The notes under the pieces are model-generated. The model had not been told where the DNA came from and searched no databases. It was given only the letters and a program-made list of their open reading frames with translations. Of a DNA stretch of 64,000 nucleotides, positions 48,423 through 57,333 are shown piece by piece. A program made the position numbers and the translations under genes. The stretch comes from Listeria monocytogenes (GTDB lineage Bacteria; Bacillota; Bacilli; Lactobacillales; Listeriaceae), in NCBI RefSeq assembly GCF_041765605.1, contig NZ_CP168900.1:186001-250000 (forward strand), in the 5' to 3' direction. Within the stretch, counting starts at the first letter, position 1. Each line of letters opens with the position of its first letter.

Positions 48423-48454
48423 GTTTTGCTATTTTTCTAAAGGGTAGATATAAT
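48423..48454 (+). promoter_or_regulatory. Overlapping SigB and SigA promoters of ctc
   Basis: SigB-type GTTT (48423-48426), 15 bp, GGGTAG (48442-48447). SigA-type TTGCTA (48426-48431), 17 bp, TATAAT (48449-48454). The two share the same DNA. Confidence 0.75.
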
Positions 48455-48492
48455 GTAGATGTACCAAAATTGAATGAGTGGAGTGATTTTTT

Positions 48493-49116
48493 ATGGCAAC
48501 AACATTAGAGGTCCAGAAAAGAGAAACAACGCAACATTCAGAAGTAACGAGATTGCGTAGTGAAGGAAAAGTGCCTGGAATTATTTATGGTTACAAATCG
48601 GAAAATGTTCCAGTTTCCGTTGATTCTTTGGAATTAATCAAAGCAGTTCGTGACAATGGTCGTAACGCCGTATTTTCAGTTACTGTAGACGGCAAAAAAT
48701 TGAACGTTTTATTACATGAATATCAAGTAGATCCTTTAAAAGACGTATTAGTACACGTTGATTTACTAGCTGTTGATATGAATGAAGAAGTTGAGACAGA
48801 TGTTCGTGTGGTATTAGTTGGCGATGCTCCTGGCGTTAAAGCTGGCGGTGTACTTCAACAAATTATCCATGATGTAAAAGTTTCAGCAACACCAGAAAAA
48901 TTACCAGAAACAATTGAATTAGACATTTCTTCATTAGAAATCGGTGATGTTTTGACAACGAACGACCTTCCGGAAAACAAAGACTATGTCGTGCAAGCGG
49001 AGGAAGAAGAAACAGTAGTAACTGTATCTGCTCCACGTGCGGAAGAAGAACCAACGACTACGGAAGCACCTGAACCAGAAGCTGTACATGGTAAAGATGA
49101 AGAGCCTGTTGAATAA
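48493..49116 (+). CDS. ctc: Ribosomal protein bL25, general stress protein Ctc
   Basis: 207 residues: N-terminal L25 5S rRNA-binding domain (about 1-92, GKVPGIIYGYKSENVPV) and the C-terminal TL5/CTC beta domain, ending in an acidic tail. B. subtilis ctc is the model SigB-dependent gene. In Listeria it supports osmotic stress tolerance. GAGTGGAGTG lies upstream of the ATG. It is divergent from ldh. Confidence 0.96.
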   Translation: MATTLEVQKRETTQHSEVTRLRSEGKVPGIIYGYKSENVPVSVDSLELIKAVRDNGRNAVFSVTVDGKKLNVLLHEYQVDPLKDVLVHVDLLAVDMNEEVETDVRVVLVGDAPGVKAGGVLQQIIHDVKVSATPEKLPETIELDISSLEIGDVLTTNDLPENKDYVVQAEEEETVVTVSAPRAEEEPTTTEAPEPEAVHGKDEEPVE

Positions 49117-49132
49117 TTTTGAATAAATAAGG

Positions 49133-49174
49133 ATGGAAGATTCGCATTTGTTTGCGATATCTTCCATTTTTTTG
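49133..49174 (+). terminator. Terminator after ctc
   Basis: ATGGAAGAT (49133-49141) pairs with ATCTTCCAT (49159-49167), with inner CGCA/TGCG, then T7. Confidence 0.88.
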
Positions 49175-49204
49175 TTATAATGGTTTCGAGAAGGAGGCGT
49201 TTAT

Positions 49205-49789
49205 ATGCTTGATAAGTCAGTGCCACACATTTCTGCTATTATGGTTAATCACGATGCGACAAATTATCCGGAGTTTCATTTACCTGAGGGATATTCTTTT
49301 TGCTTTTATAAAGATGGTTTGGAAGAAGACTGGTGTAGATTACAACTAGAAACTGGTCAAGTACCGTCAATGGATAGCATTCGCGCTCGTTTTGAAACAG
49401 AATTTGGAAATGAAAAAGAAAAATTAGCCAAGCGCTGCGTCTTTGTAGAGGCGCCAAATGGTGAAATTATTGGAACGGCTATGCTTTGGGACGGAAATAC
49501 ATTCGGCGAAATGGAAAGCCGGATTCACTGGGTTGCAGTCCTTGATTCACACGGTGGGAAAGGTATCGCGAAAGCCTTATTATCCAAAATTCTCGGCTTA
49601 AATAAAAATGATTTTGTCTATTTAACTACGCAAACAGGAAGCTATCAAGCTATCTATTTATATCAGAAATTCGGTTTTGAAAAATACGTCGGAAAAACGC
49701 CGAAAAATTGGAGAACAGTCAACTTTCAAGAGGAAAAGGAAGCGGCCTGGCAAATTATCGAAAATAAAATTGCCGAACACCAAGCCTAG
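49205..49789 (+). CDS. GNAT-family N-acetyltransferase
   Basis: 194 residues. Acetyl-CoA motif A reads IHWVAVLDSHGGKGIAKALLSK (V/I-x-x-x-x-GxGxA type). Strand and helix pattern fits the GNAT fold, with the C-terminal YQKFGFEKY. Substrate unknown. AAGGAGG precedes the ATG. The -10 TGTTATAAT at 49173-49181 abuts the ctc terminator, so it is probably transcribed separately. Confidence 0.87.
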   Translation: MLDKSVPHISAIMVNHDATNYPEFHLPEGYSFCFYKDGLEEDWCRLQLETGQVPSMDSIRARFETEFGNEKEKLAKRCVFVEAPNGEIIGTAMLWDGNTFGEMESRIHWVAVLDSHGGKGIAKALLSKILGLNKNDFVYLTTQTGSYQAIYLYQKFGFEKYVGKTPKNWRTVNFQEEKEAAWQIIENKIAEHQA

Positions 49790-49798
49790 TTGGAAAAC

Positions 49799-49827
49799 TT
49801 TCAACCAAGTGAAATCCATGTTATAAT
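49799..49827 (+). promoter_or_regulatory. Candidate promoter of pth
   Basis: TTTCAA (49799-49804), 17 bp, TATAAT (49822-49827) with TGT extension. Confidence 0.55.
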
Positions 49828-49895
49828 CAAAAAAACATCGAAACAAAAACCAGTTCATTCGTGAAGTGGTTTCGTTCATGTAAGGAGAAGCTTTT

Positions 49896-50456
49896 ATGAA
49901 ATTAATCGCAGGACTCGGAAACCCGGGCAAAAAATACGAACGTACCCGGCATAATGTCGGTTTTATGGTAGTTGACGAGCTAAGTTTTCGTCATCAAACC
50001 CCTTGGAAGAAATCAAAATTTAATGGTATGACAAGCGAAATTATCGTCGGCGGTGAAAAAATGATTTTAGTTAAACCGCTCACTTTTATGAACGCTTCAG
50101 GTGAATGCATTCGTCCACTCATGGATTACTACAACATACCAATTGAAGATGTCGTGATTGTGTATGATGATCTCGATTTACCAGTTGGGAAAATTAGATT
50201 ACGCCAAAAGGGTAGTGCTGGCGGACATAATGGAATGAAATCAATTATTCAACACGTTAAAACACAAGAGTTTAATCGCATTCGTGTTGGTGTTAGCCGT
50301 CCTTTAAAAGGAGAAGTTATTCATTATGTCTTGGGAGATTTTCCTAAAGCAGAACAACCTGATATTATTGCAGCAATTCAAAAAAGCGCAGATGCTATTG
50401 AAGACTATGCGCAAACGCCATTTATAGAAGTTATGAACAAATACAATCAAAAATAG
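49896..50456 (+). CDS. pth: Peptidyl-tRNA hydrolase
   Basis: 186 residues. Signatures are GLGNPGKKYERTRHNVGF (catalytic His in RHNVG), PLTFMNASGE, YDDLDLPVGKIRLR and GSAGGHNGMKS. It releases tRNA from stalled peptidyl-tRNA. AAGGAGAAG precedes the ATG. It is followed by mfd after about 110 nt, the same order as in B. subtilis. Confidence 0.96.
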   Translation: MKLIAGLGNPGKKYERTRHNVGFMVVDELSFRHQTPWKKSKFNGMTSEIIVGGEKMILVKPLTFMNASGECIRPLMDYYNIPIEDVVIVYDDLDLPVGKIRLRQKGSAGGHNGMKSIIQHVKTQEFNRIRVGVSRPLKGEVIHYVLGDFPKAEQPDIIAAIQKSADAIEDYAQTPFIEVMNKYNQK

Positions 50457-50570
50457 ACAATGACGACGCGTGGCAATCTTTTTGCCACGTATTTCGGTCT
50501 TTCTTCGGACGCTTGATTTACTCTCGCGTTACATAGAATGAATTTTCTGACAAAAAGGAGCTGTTTTCCC

Positions 50571-53500
50571 TTGAAAGGATTACAACAATTAATATATGAA
50601 CAAAAAGATATCCGAGCGGTTTTAAATGCGCTGGATGAAAAAGAAAAAGCGCAACTTGTCACTGGGCTCACAGGTTCTTCTCGTGCGCTATTTGCAAGTG
50701 TGGTAGAAGGCGCGTCAAAGCGTCCAGTTGTATTTGTTACGCACAATTTATACCATGCGCAAAAATTATATGATGATTTACTTTCTTTAATGGATGTCGA
50801 TCGACTATTTTTATATCCAGCAGATGAACTGATTTCTTCTGAGTTGAGTATCTCTAGCCCGGAACTTCGCGGTCAACGCGTGGAAGCGCTCGATTTCTTA
50901 CTATCTGGAAAACCGGGAATTGTCATTGTGCCAGTTGCTGGTCTCAGAAAAATGCTTCCACCAGTTTCGCTTTGGAAACATTTCAATATATCCATTGTAG
51001 AGGGCGAAGAAATTGATCCAGATGTACTACGCCAAAAACTAGTGACAATGGGTTACACAATGAGTGGAATGGTAAATACGCCGGGAGAATTCAGTGTTCG
51101 CGGCGGGATTATTGACATTTATCCAATTACAGAAGAATTTCCAATTAGAATAGAACTTTTTGACACCGAAGTAGATTCTCTTCGTTTCTTTGATGTGGAA
51201 ACGCAGCGCTCGACAACACGTGTGGAAGAATTCCGTTTACTACCTGCAACAGAAATCATTTTAGATCAAAGCTATTACCCAGATATCGTCAAACGCTTAG
51301 AAAAGAAAATGACACATACTTTAAATGAATTGAAAGAAAACGAGGATAAACAAGCGCTCGTTGAAAATTTAGAAGAAGACCTTGAAATGCTTCGTTCTGG
51401 CGTGAAACCGGATATGTTCTTTAAATATATCGGTCTGGCTTATCCTGATCCAGCCTCCCTTTTTGACTATTTACCAAAAAACACGGCAATTTTGCTTGAT
51501 GAATTTGGGCGAATTTTAGAAACGGAAGAAAGCTTGGAGCGGGAAGAAGCGGAGTGGCAAACGGAAACGTTAAGTCGAATGGAAACGGTTCGCGACGTGC
51601 AAGTAAGTCATTCTTTTAAAAAGCTATTAGAAGCAAATCACTCGCCGAAAATTTACTTATCCCTTTTCCAAAAACAAATGGCGAGCATGCGCGTCTCGAA
51701 AACGACCAACATTGTCTATAAACAAATGCAACAATTTCACGGTCAGATGAACGTGTTGAAAACCGAACTAGAAAGCTGGCACAAGAACAATTATGCGGTT
51801 GTTATATTAGCGCCAAACGTAGAGCGTGCCGAAAAAATGCAACAAACTTTAGCTGACTATGACATGGAAAGCACGATTTTGAAAAAAGAATCGGATGTTC
51901 CAAAATATGGAATGGTTCAATTTGTCATCGGAACTTTCCAGAACGGTTTTGAACTTCCGCTTGCTAAAGTAGCGATTATTAGTGAAACCGAACTCTTTAA
52001 TAAAAAGATTAAAAAAGTGAAAAAGCGCCAAAAACTTTCGAATGCAGAACGAATTCAAAGTTACTCTGAATTAAAAGTGGGCGACTATGTGGTTCACGTT
52101 AACCACGGTATTGCTCGGTACGTAGGCATGGAAACGTTAGATATCAATGGCGTGCATAAAGATTATTTGCTACTTGTTTACCAAGGCGAAGATAAACTAT
52201 TTATCCCCGTTGACCAACTTGATTTAGTTCAAAAATATGTTGGTGCAGAAGGTAAATCACCAAGATTAAACAAACTTGGTGGCGCTGAATGGAAGCGAGT
52301 GAAGAAGAAAGTACAAGCTTCCGTCCAAGATATCGCAGACGATTTAATCAAACTATACGCCGAACGTGAAGCTGAAAAAGGCTATGCGTTTAGTGCGGAT
52401 GATGAAATGCAGCGCGAATTTGAAGAAGCTTTCCCGTATCAAGAAACCGAAGACCAACTCCGCTCGATTTCAGAAATCAAAAAAGATATGGAACGACCGC
52501 GCCCAATGGATCGCCTATTGGTTGGAGATGTTGGTTACGGAAAAACCGAAGTGGCCTTACGAGCTGCTTTCAAAGCGATTATGGATGGCAAGCAAGTCGC
52601 TTTCTTAGTTCCGACCACCATTTTAGCGCAACAACATTTTGAAACAATGAAAGAACGATTCCAAGGTTTCCCGATAGAAATTGGACTTTTAAGCCGTTTT
52701 CGCACGAAGAAACAACAAACAGAAACATTAAAGGGCATGAAAAATGGCACAGTGGACGTTGTTGTCGGTACCCATCGTTTATTATCAAAAGATGTGGAGT
52801 ATCAAGATTTAGGCTTATTAATTGTCGACGAAGAACAACGATTCGGCGTAACTCATAAAGAAAAAATCAAACAAATGCGTTCCAAAATAGACGTACTAAC
52901 ACTTACTGCAACACCGATTCCAAGAACTCTACACATGTCTATGCTCGGCGTTCGTGATCTTTCTGTCATCGAAACTCCACCAGCGAATCGTTTTCCAGTT
53001 CAAACATACGTGGCGGAGCAAAATAATGTTTTAGTTCGGGAAGCTATTGAGCGTGAACTAGCGCGCGATGGACAAGTTTATTATTTATACAACCGAGTGG
53101 AATCTATTACACAAAAAGCAGATGAAATTTCTGCGATGGTTCCTGATGCTCGGGTGGCGACTGCGCATGGTCAAATGGGCGAATCGGAATTAGAAGCTGT
53201 TATTTTGAGTTTCCTTGAAGGTGAATTTGATGTGCTTGTAACGACGACCATCATTGAAACCGGCGTAGATATTCCAAACGTTAATACACTATTCGTTCAA
53301 GATGCCGACCGGATGGGTCTCTCACAGCTTTATCAGCTACGCGGTCGGGTAGGACGTTGGAACAGAATTGCCTACGCTTACTTCATGTATCAAAAAGATA
53401 AAATATTGCGTGAGGAAGCGGAGAAACGCTTATCGGCTATTAAAGAATTCACTGAATTAGGTTCAGGCTTCAAAATAGCGATGCGCGACTTATCTATTCG

Positions 53501-54110
53501 TGGTGCCGGTAATATCCTCGGAGCGCAACAACATGGCTTTATCGATTCAGTTGGGTTTGATCTCTACTCGCAAATGCTCAAAGAAGCAATCGAGGCGAAA
53601 AAACCAAAAGAAGAACAAAAACAAATCGTCCCTGTTGAAATTGATATTCAAGCTGATGCCTATATTCCGGAATATTACATTACAGACGGCCGCCAAAAAA
53701 TCGAGATGTACAAACGCTTCCGCAATATTGAAACGTTAAGCGAACTCGAAGATTTACAAAGCGATATGATTGACCGTTTTGGTGAATATCCAGAAGAAGT
53801 AGAATATCTATTCACAATGACAGAACTCAAAGTCCATGCGCTCGAAGTTGGTATTGAGTCCGTCAAACAAGAACAAAATAAAATCACCATGCTATTTTCG
53901 GAAAGTGGAACAGCAGGCATTCGCGGAGATATCGTCATGCAAATCATTGGCGAATTTGGCCGAATGGTCGGCGTAGGTATGGAAGGTACACAACTGAAAA
54001 TCACGATAAATGTCCAAAATAAACCTTTAAAAGAATGGTTATATCAAGTCAAAAGTTTGGCTGAAAAACTTCGTGGAGCTATGAAAGAAAAAGCATCTAC
54101 AGAAAATTGA
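50571..54110 (+). CDS. mfd: Transcription-repair coupling factor Mfd
   Basis: 1179 residues. It has a UvrB-like N-terminal module (about 1-340), an RNA polymerase-interacting domain (about 480-550, VGDYVVHVNHGIARYVG), superfamily 2 translocase motor domains with Walker A GDVGYGKTEVAL and Walker B VDEEQRFGV, and a C-terminal TRCF domain. It removes stalled polymerase and recruits UvrA. TTG 50571 (MKGLQQL) follows AAAAGGAG; the in-frame ATG at 50538 lies before that site. Genes flippase, rqcP and divIC follow as in Bacillus. Confidence 0.96.
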   Translation: MKGLQQLIYEQKDIRAVLNALDEKEKAQLVTGLTGSSRALFASVVEGASKRPVVFVTHNLYHAQKLYDDLLSLMDVDRLFLYPADELISSELSISSPELRGQRVEALDFLLSGKPGIVIVPVAGLRKMLPPVSLWKHFNISIVEGEEIDPDVLRQKLVTMGYTMSGMVNTPGEFSVRGGIIDIYPITEEFPIRIELFDTEVDSLRFFDVETQRSTTRVEEFRLLPATEIILDQSYYPDIVKRLEKKMTHTLNELKENEDKQALVENLEEDLEMLRSGVKPDMFFKYIGLAYPDPASLFDYLPKNTAILLDEFGRILETEESLEREEAEWQTETLSRMETVRDVQVSHSFKKLLEANHSPKIYLSLFQKQMASMRVSKTTNIVYKQMQQFHGQMNVLKTELESWHKNNYAVVILAPNVERAEKMQQTLADYDMESTILKKESDVPKYGMVQFVIGTFQNGFELPLAKVAIISETELFNKKIKKVKKRQKLSNAERIQSYSELKVGDYVVHVNHGIARYVGMETLDINGVHKDYLLLVYQGEDKLFIPVDQLDLVQKYVGAEGKSPRLNKLGGAEWKRVKKKVQASVQDIADDLIKLYAEREAEKGYAFSADDEMQREFEEAFPYQETEDQLRSISEIKKDMERPRPMDRLLVGDVGYGKTEVALRAAFKAIMDGKQVAFLVPTTILAQQHFETMKERFQGFPIEIGLLSRFRTKKQQTETLKGMKNGTVDVVVGTHRLLSKDVEYQDLGLLIVDEEQRFGVTHKEKIKQMRSKIDVLTLTATPIPRTLHMSMLGVRDLSVIETPPANRFPVQTYVAEQNNVLVREAIERELARDGQVYYLYNRVESITQKADEISAMVPDARVATAHGQMGESELEAVILSFLEGEFDVLVTTTIIETGVDIPNVNTLFVQDADRMGLSQLYQLRGRVGRWNRIAYAYFMYQKDKILREEAEKRLSAIKEFTELGSGFKIAMRDLSIRGAGNILGAQQHGFIDSVGFDLYSQMLKEAIEAKKPKEEQKQIVPVEIDIQADAYIPEYYITDGRQKIEMYKRFRNIETLSELEDLQSDMIDRFGEYPEEVEYLFTMTELKVHALEVGIESVKQEQNKITMLFSESGTAGIRGDIVMQIIGEFGRMVGVGMEGTQLKITINVQNKPLKEWLYQVKSLAEKLRGAMKEKASTEN

Positions 54111-54141
54111 TAAGTTATTGAAGGAGAAAGGAGGTGGCGGA

Positions 54142-55731
54142 GTGTCAGAACGTTCCATGAAGCGATTAATGAAAGGAGCGGCATGGCTAACCGCGGCCTC
54201 GCTTATTTCTAAAATACTTAGCGCAGTTTACCGAGTACCTTTTCAAAATATGGTGGGCGATGTAGGATTCTATATTTTTCAACAAGTGTATCCAATATAC
54301 GGAATTGCAATGACACTTGCGCTTGGCGGGTTTCCGGTTGTTATTTCCAAAATGTTAGCAGAAGCAGAGGGTGATGTACGGCGCCAGCAAATAATTATGC
54401 GTGCTGTTTCAAGGATGCTGCGGATTGTCAGCATTGCCATCTTTGTCTTTTTATTCCTGTTTGCCAACGTGATTGCGATGATGATGGGTGATCCAGCTTT
54501 GTCTGAATTGATTCGCGTCATTAGTTTCGTTTTTCTGCTTATGCCGCAGCTTGCGTTTATGAGGGGCTTTTTTCAAGGAGAAGGAGACATGGTTCCAACC
54601 GCAATCTCGCAAACAGTTGAACAAATTATCCGAGTAGCAATTATTTTAATTGGCGCAGGACTTGCACTTCATTTCAGTCTAGATTTATATGATGCAGGCT
54701 CGATGGCAATGAGCGGTGCTTTTTTCGGTGGAGTTGCAGGAATCTTTATTTTGCGCCATTTTTACAATAAAAAGGTATCACTTGGGGAAGGAATTCAACC
54801 AGCCGTATTTGCGAGTAAAGAAGAAAAAATAGGTATTGGTCGCGCGTTCTTGCGGCAAAGTGTTGCGATTTGTGTCGTTAGCTCGATGCTAATTTTGTTC
54901 CAATTAGTCGATTCCTTTCAAGTCTATCGTTTAATGAGTGAGTCGGGAATCCCTGATTTCATCGCCAAAACGCTAAAAGGAATATACGACCGCGGGCAGC
55001 CAATCTTACAATTAGGTCTAGTTATCTCAACCGGACTTGCGCTCGCGCTCGTTCCAATGATCACCGCCGCACGAGTTCAAGGTCAACAAAAAGAACTAAA
55101 ACGCTCCGTGCTATTGGCGATTAAGATTACGCTCATTTTGGCAGGGGCGGAAACAGTTGGACTTATCGTCATTATGCGCCCGCTAAACCAGATGCTCTTC
55201 CAAACACCAGACGGCACATTCGTCTTACAATTATTTATGCCAGCAGTTTTCCTCAGTTCGCTAATCATCATGTTAAGCAGCATCTTACAAGGCTTCGGAA
55301 AAATCGCTGTACCCGCAGTTGGCGTTGGTATTGGACTTATTGTAAAATGGATAACGGGAGGCATTCTTATTCCAAAGTTTGCGACAGTTGGTGCATCCGT
55401 TTCGACATGTATTGGCTTGCTTGTAATTCTTATCATTTGTTATGTTTCCTTAAAACAAACAATACGCGTCCCATTCGTTGAAAAGGCGATGCTGCTACGA
55501 TTACTTGCTGCTTTAGCGCTAATGGCCGTATTTCCGTGTTTATTTGAATGGTTAGCTCCACTAGATACAAGGCTTGGCAGCGCGTTCCAAGCGATAGTCA
55601 GCGCCGTAATTGGCGGTGGAATCTTCCTTGTTTTTGCACTAAGATACAAACTGCTCGGTCCAAAAGATTTTGTGTTCCTTCCGTTTGGCTCCAAATTACT
55701 AGCACTTAGTAAACTTGTTGCACGGAAATAA
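54142..55731 (+). CDS. MOP-superfamily polysaccharide/lipid flippase (SpoVB/YabM-like)
   Basis: 529 residues with about 14 membrane segments, of the polysaccharide-transport (MATE/MVF) superfamily. B. subtilis YabM and SpoVB and the lipid II flippase MurJ are relatives. Likely substrate is an undecaprenyl-linked wall precursor. The GTG at 54142 follows GGAGGTGGCGG; the in-frame TTG at 54118 precedes that site. It lies 31 nt after mfd, and rqcP follows after 23 nt. Confidence 0.85.
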   Translation: MSERSMKRLMKGAAWLTAASLISKILSAVYRVPFQNMVGDVGFYIFQQVYPIYGIAMTLALGGFPVVISKMLAEAEGDVRRQQIIMRAVSRMLRIVSIAIFVFLFLFANVIAMMMGDPALSELIRVISFVFLLMPQLAFMRGFFQGEGDMVPTAISQTVEQIIRVAIILIGAGLALHFSLDLYDAGSMAMSGAFFGGVAGIFILRHFYNKKVSLGEGIQPAVFASKEEKIGIGRAFLRQSVAICVVSSMLILFQLVDSFQVYRLMSESGIPDFIAKTLKGIYDRGQPILQLGLVISTGLALALVPMITAARVQGQQKELKRSVLLAIKITLILAGAETVGLIVIMRPLNQMLFQTPDGTFVLQLFMPAVFLSSLIIMLSSILQGFGKIAVPAVGVGIGLIVKWITGGILIPKFATVGASVSTCIGLLVILIICYVSLKQTIRVPFVEKAMLLRLLAALALMAVFPCLFEWLAPLDTRLGSAFQAIVSAVIGGGIFLVFALRYKLLGPKDFVFLPFGSKLLALSKLVARK

Positions 55732-55754
55732 TTAATATAAAGTAGGTGGATAAA

Positions 55755-56033
55755 ATGGCAACAACTATGCGATTAGATAAATATTTAAAAGTATCTCGTT
55801 TAATTAAAAGACGTACAGTAGCAAAAGAAGTAGCAGAAAAAGGGCGTATTGCTGTAAATGGAGTAACTGCAAAGCCAGGAACTAATGTAAAATCTGGAGA
55901 TGAATTAGTTATTCGTTTCGGTCCTAAAATCGTTACAGCGAAAATTGAACGCCTAGAAGAAAATGCGAAAAAAGAACAAGCAACAGAAATGTACACGATT
56001 ATTAAAGAAGAACGCACAGACGAAAGCAGATAA
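55755..56033 (+). CDS. rqcP: S4-domain RNA-binding protein RqcP
   Basis: 92 residues with an S4 domain (MRLDKYLKVSRLIKRRTVAKE). B. subtilis YabO, now RqcP, binds the 50S subunit and, with RqcH, supports alanine tailing of stalled nascent chains. ATG 55755 follows TAGGTGG; the GTG at 55746 in the same frame overlaps the Shine-Dalgarno. Shares the mfd-flippase transcript. Confidence 0.92.
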   Translation: MATTMRLDKYLKVSRLIKRRTVAKEVAEKGRIAVNGVTAKPGTNVKSGDELVIRFGPKIVTAKIERLEENAKKEQATEMYTIIKEERTDESR

Positions 56034-56035
56034 AG

Positions 56036-56085
56036 CGAAATCGTTTGAAATGGCATTGTTTAGCCGATTTCAAACGATTTTTTAT
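56036..56085 (+). terminator. Terminator after rqcP
   Basis: AAATCGTTTGAAAT (56038-56051) pairs with ATTTCAAACGATTT (56067-56080), then T residues. Confidence 0.92.
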
Positions 56086-56157
56086 TTAGCCTAAAACCCC
56101 ACAAACAATTTTTTGTCAAAAAGTCAAGAAAAATATCATAAAATTAGCGGATTCCAA

Positions 56158-56186
56158 TAGACAAATGCCTGATTTATTGATATCAT
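56158..56186 (+). promoter_or_regulatory. Candidate promoter of divIC
   Basis: TAGACA (56158-56163), 17 bp, TATCAT (56181-56186). Confidence 0.6.
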
Positions 56187-56261
56187 TTTAAGCAAGAAAC
56201 GTTTTTTTCTCTACCGAAAATCACAGCCAATAAGCAAATAAGAACATGGGAGGGACGATGT

Positions 56262-56648
56262 ATGAAAAAAGCCGAATCAAAAGTGGCGAGAATAGAAAAT
56301 CGCTACATAAAAGATACCGCAACAATGAAAAAAACTCGTAGTCGTCGCCGCATTGCCCTGTTCCGTAGACTTGCTTTTATGGCTATTATCTTTGTTGTTG
56401 TGGGTGGACTACTAACCATTACGTACACCAAACAAGCATTAACACTCAAAGAGAAGAAAGCGAAGCAAGTGCAAGTAGATAAGAAAATGGTTGCAATGAA
56501 AGATGAAGAAGAAGCACTAAACGAGCAAATCAAGAAACTGCATAATGATGATTACATAGCTAAGCTAGCAAGAAGTGAATATTATTTATCCAAAGATGGA
56601 GAAATTATTTTTAATATTCCTGAAGAGAATTCGAAACAAAAAGAGTAA
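56262..56648 (+). CDS. divIC: Cell division protein DivIC (FtsB-like)
   Basis: 128 residues. A basic cytoplasmic N-terminus (about 1-35) is followed by one membrane helix (about 36-56, AFMAIIFVVVGGLLTITY) and an extracellular coiled coil (about 60-100). DivIC partners with FtsL and DivIB in the divisome core that activates septal peptidoglycan synthesis. GGGAGGG precedes the ATG. Followed by yabR. Confidence 0.94.
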   Translation: MKKAESKVARIENRYIKDTATMKKTRSRRRIALFRRLAFMAIIFVVVGGLLTITYTKQALTLKEKKAKQVQVDKKMVAMKDEEEALNEQIKKLHNDDYIAKLARSEYYLSKDGEIIFNIPEENSKQKE

Positions 56649-56730
56649 GTCAGAGCCGAGCCGTCATTCTCCATGGTAAATCAAAGGGAAAATATAGTTG
56701 AGTATTTTTGGAGTTTGTAAGTTTGACTGT

Positions 56731-56758
56731 TTGACACTCTTTTTATTATAGCTATAAT
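56731..56758 (+). promoter_or_regulatory. Promoter of yabR
   Basis: Perfect TTGACA (56731-56736), 16 bp, perfect TATAAT (56753-56758). Confidence 0.75.
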
Positions 56759-56798
56759 TAAGCAATAGAGTGATATTTTAAGGAGGACGCATTTTTTT

Positions 56799-57227
56799 AT
56801 GTCGATCGAAGTAGGCAACAAGTTACAAGGGAAAGTTACTGGGATTACTAATTTTGGAGCATTTGTGGAGCTAGAAGGTGGCAAAACAGGCTTAGTTCAT
56901 ATTAGTGAGGTTGCAGATAACTATGTTAAAGACATTAATGACATCTTAACTGTAGGGGATGAAGTTACTGTCAAAGTAATGAATATTGGTGATGATGGTA
57001 AGATTGGTCTGTCCATTCGTAAAGCAGTAGATCGTCCGGACCGTCCAGAGAAAAGTTACGATCGTAAGCCGAAATACAACAAAAAACCCGCTGGGAACTA
57101 TGTAAAACCAGCCGAGAGCTTTGAAGATATAATGTCTAAATTCTTGAAAGATAGTGATGAAAGACTAACTACTATCAAACGTCAAACAGAATCTAAACGT
57201 GGCGGCCGAGGAGCAAAACGCGGCTAA
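56799..57227 (+). CDS. S1-domain RNA-binding protein YabR
   Basis: 142 residues: one N-terminal S1 domain (GKVTGITNFGAFVELEGGKTGLVHISEVA), then a charged basic tail with Arg/Gly near the end (SKRGGRGAKRG). It is the YabR/general stress protein 13 group that associates with ribosomes. AAGGAGGA precedes the ATG. Own promoter and terminator. Confidence 0.9.
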   Translation: MSIEVGNKLQGKVTGITNFGAFVELEGGKTGLVHISEVADNYVKDINDILTVGDEVTVKVMNIGDDGKIGLSIRKAVDRPDRPEKSYDRKPKYNKKPAGNYVKPAESFEDIMSKFLKDSDERLTTIKRQTESKRGGRGAKRG

Positions 57228-57253
57228 TACGCTAAAATTAATTGTAAAGTAGA

Positions 57254-57289
57254 TGCACCGTATTGGATCATTAATACGGTGCACTTTTT
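57254..57289 (+). terminator. Terminator after yabR
   Basis: TGCACCGTATT (57254-57264) pairs with AATACGGTGCA (57273-57283), then T5. Confidence 0.92.
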
Positions 57290-57333
57290 AATAAAAAATG
57301 TGAGAGCCGAATTTTGAAGGAAGGTTTTCTTGA

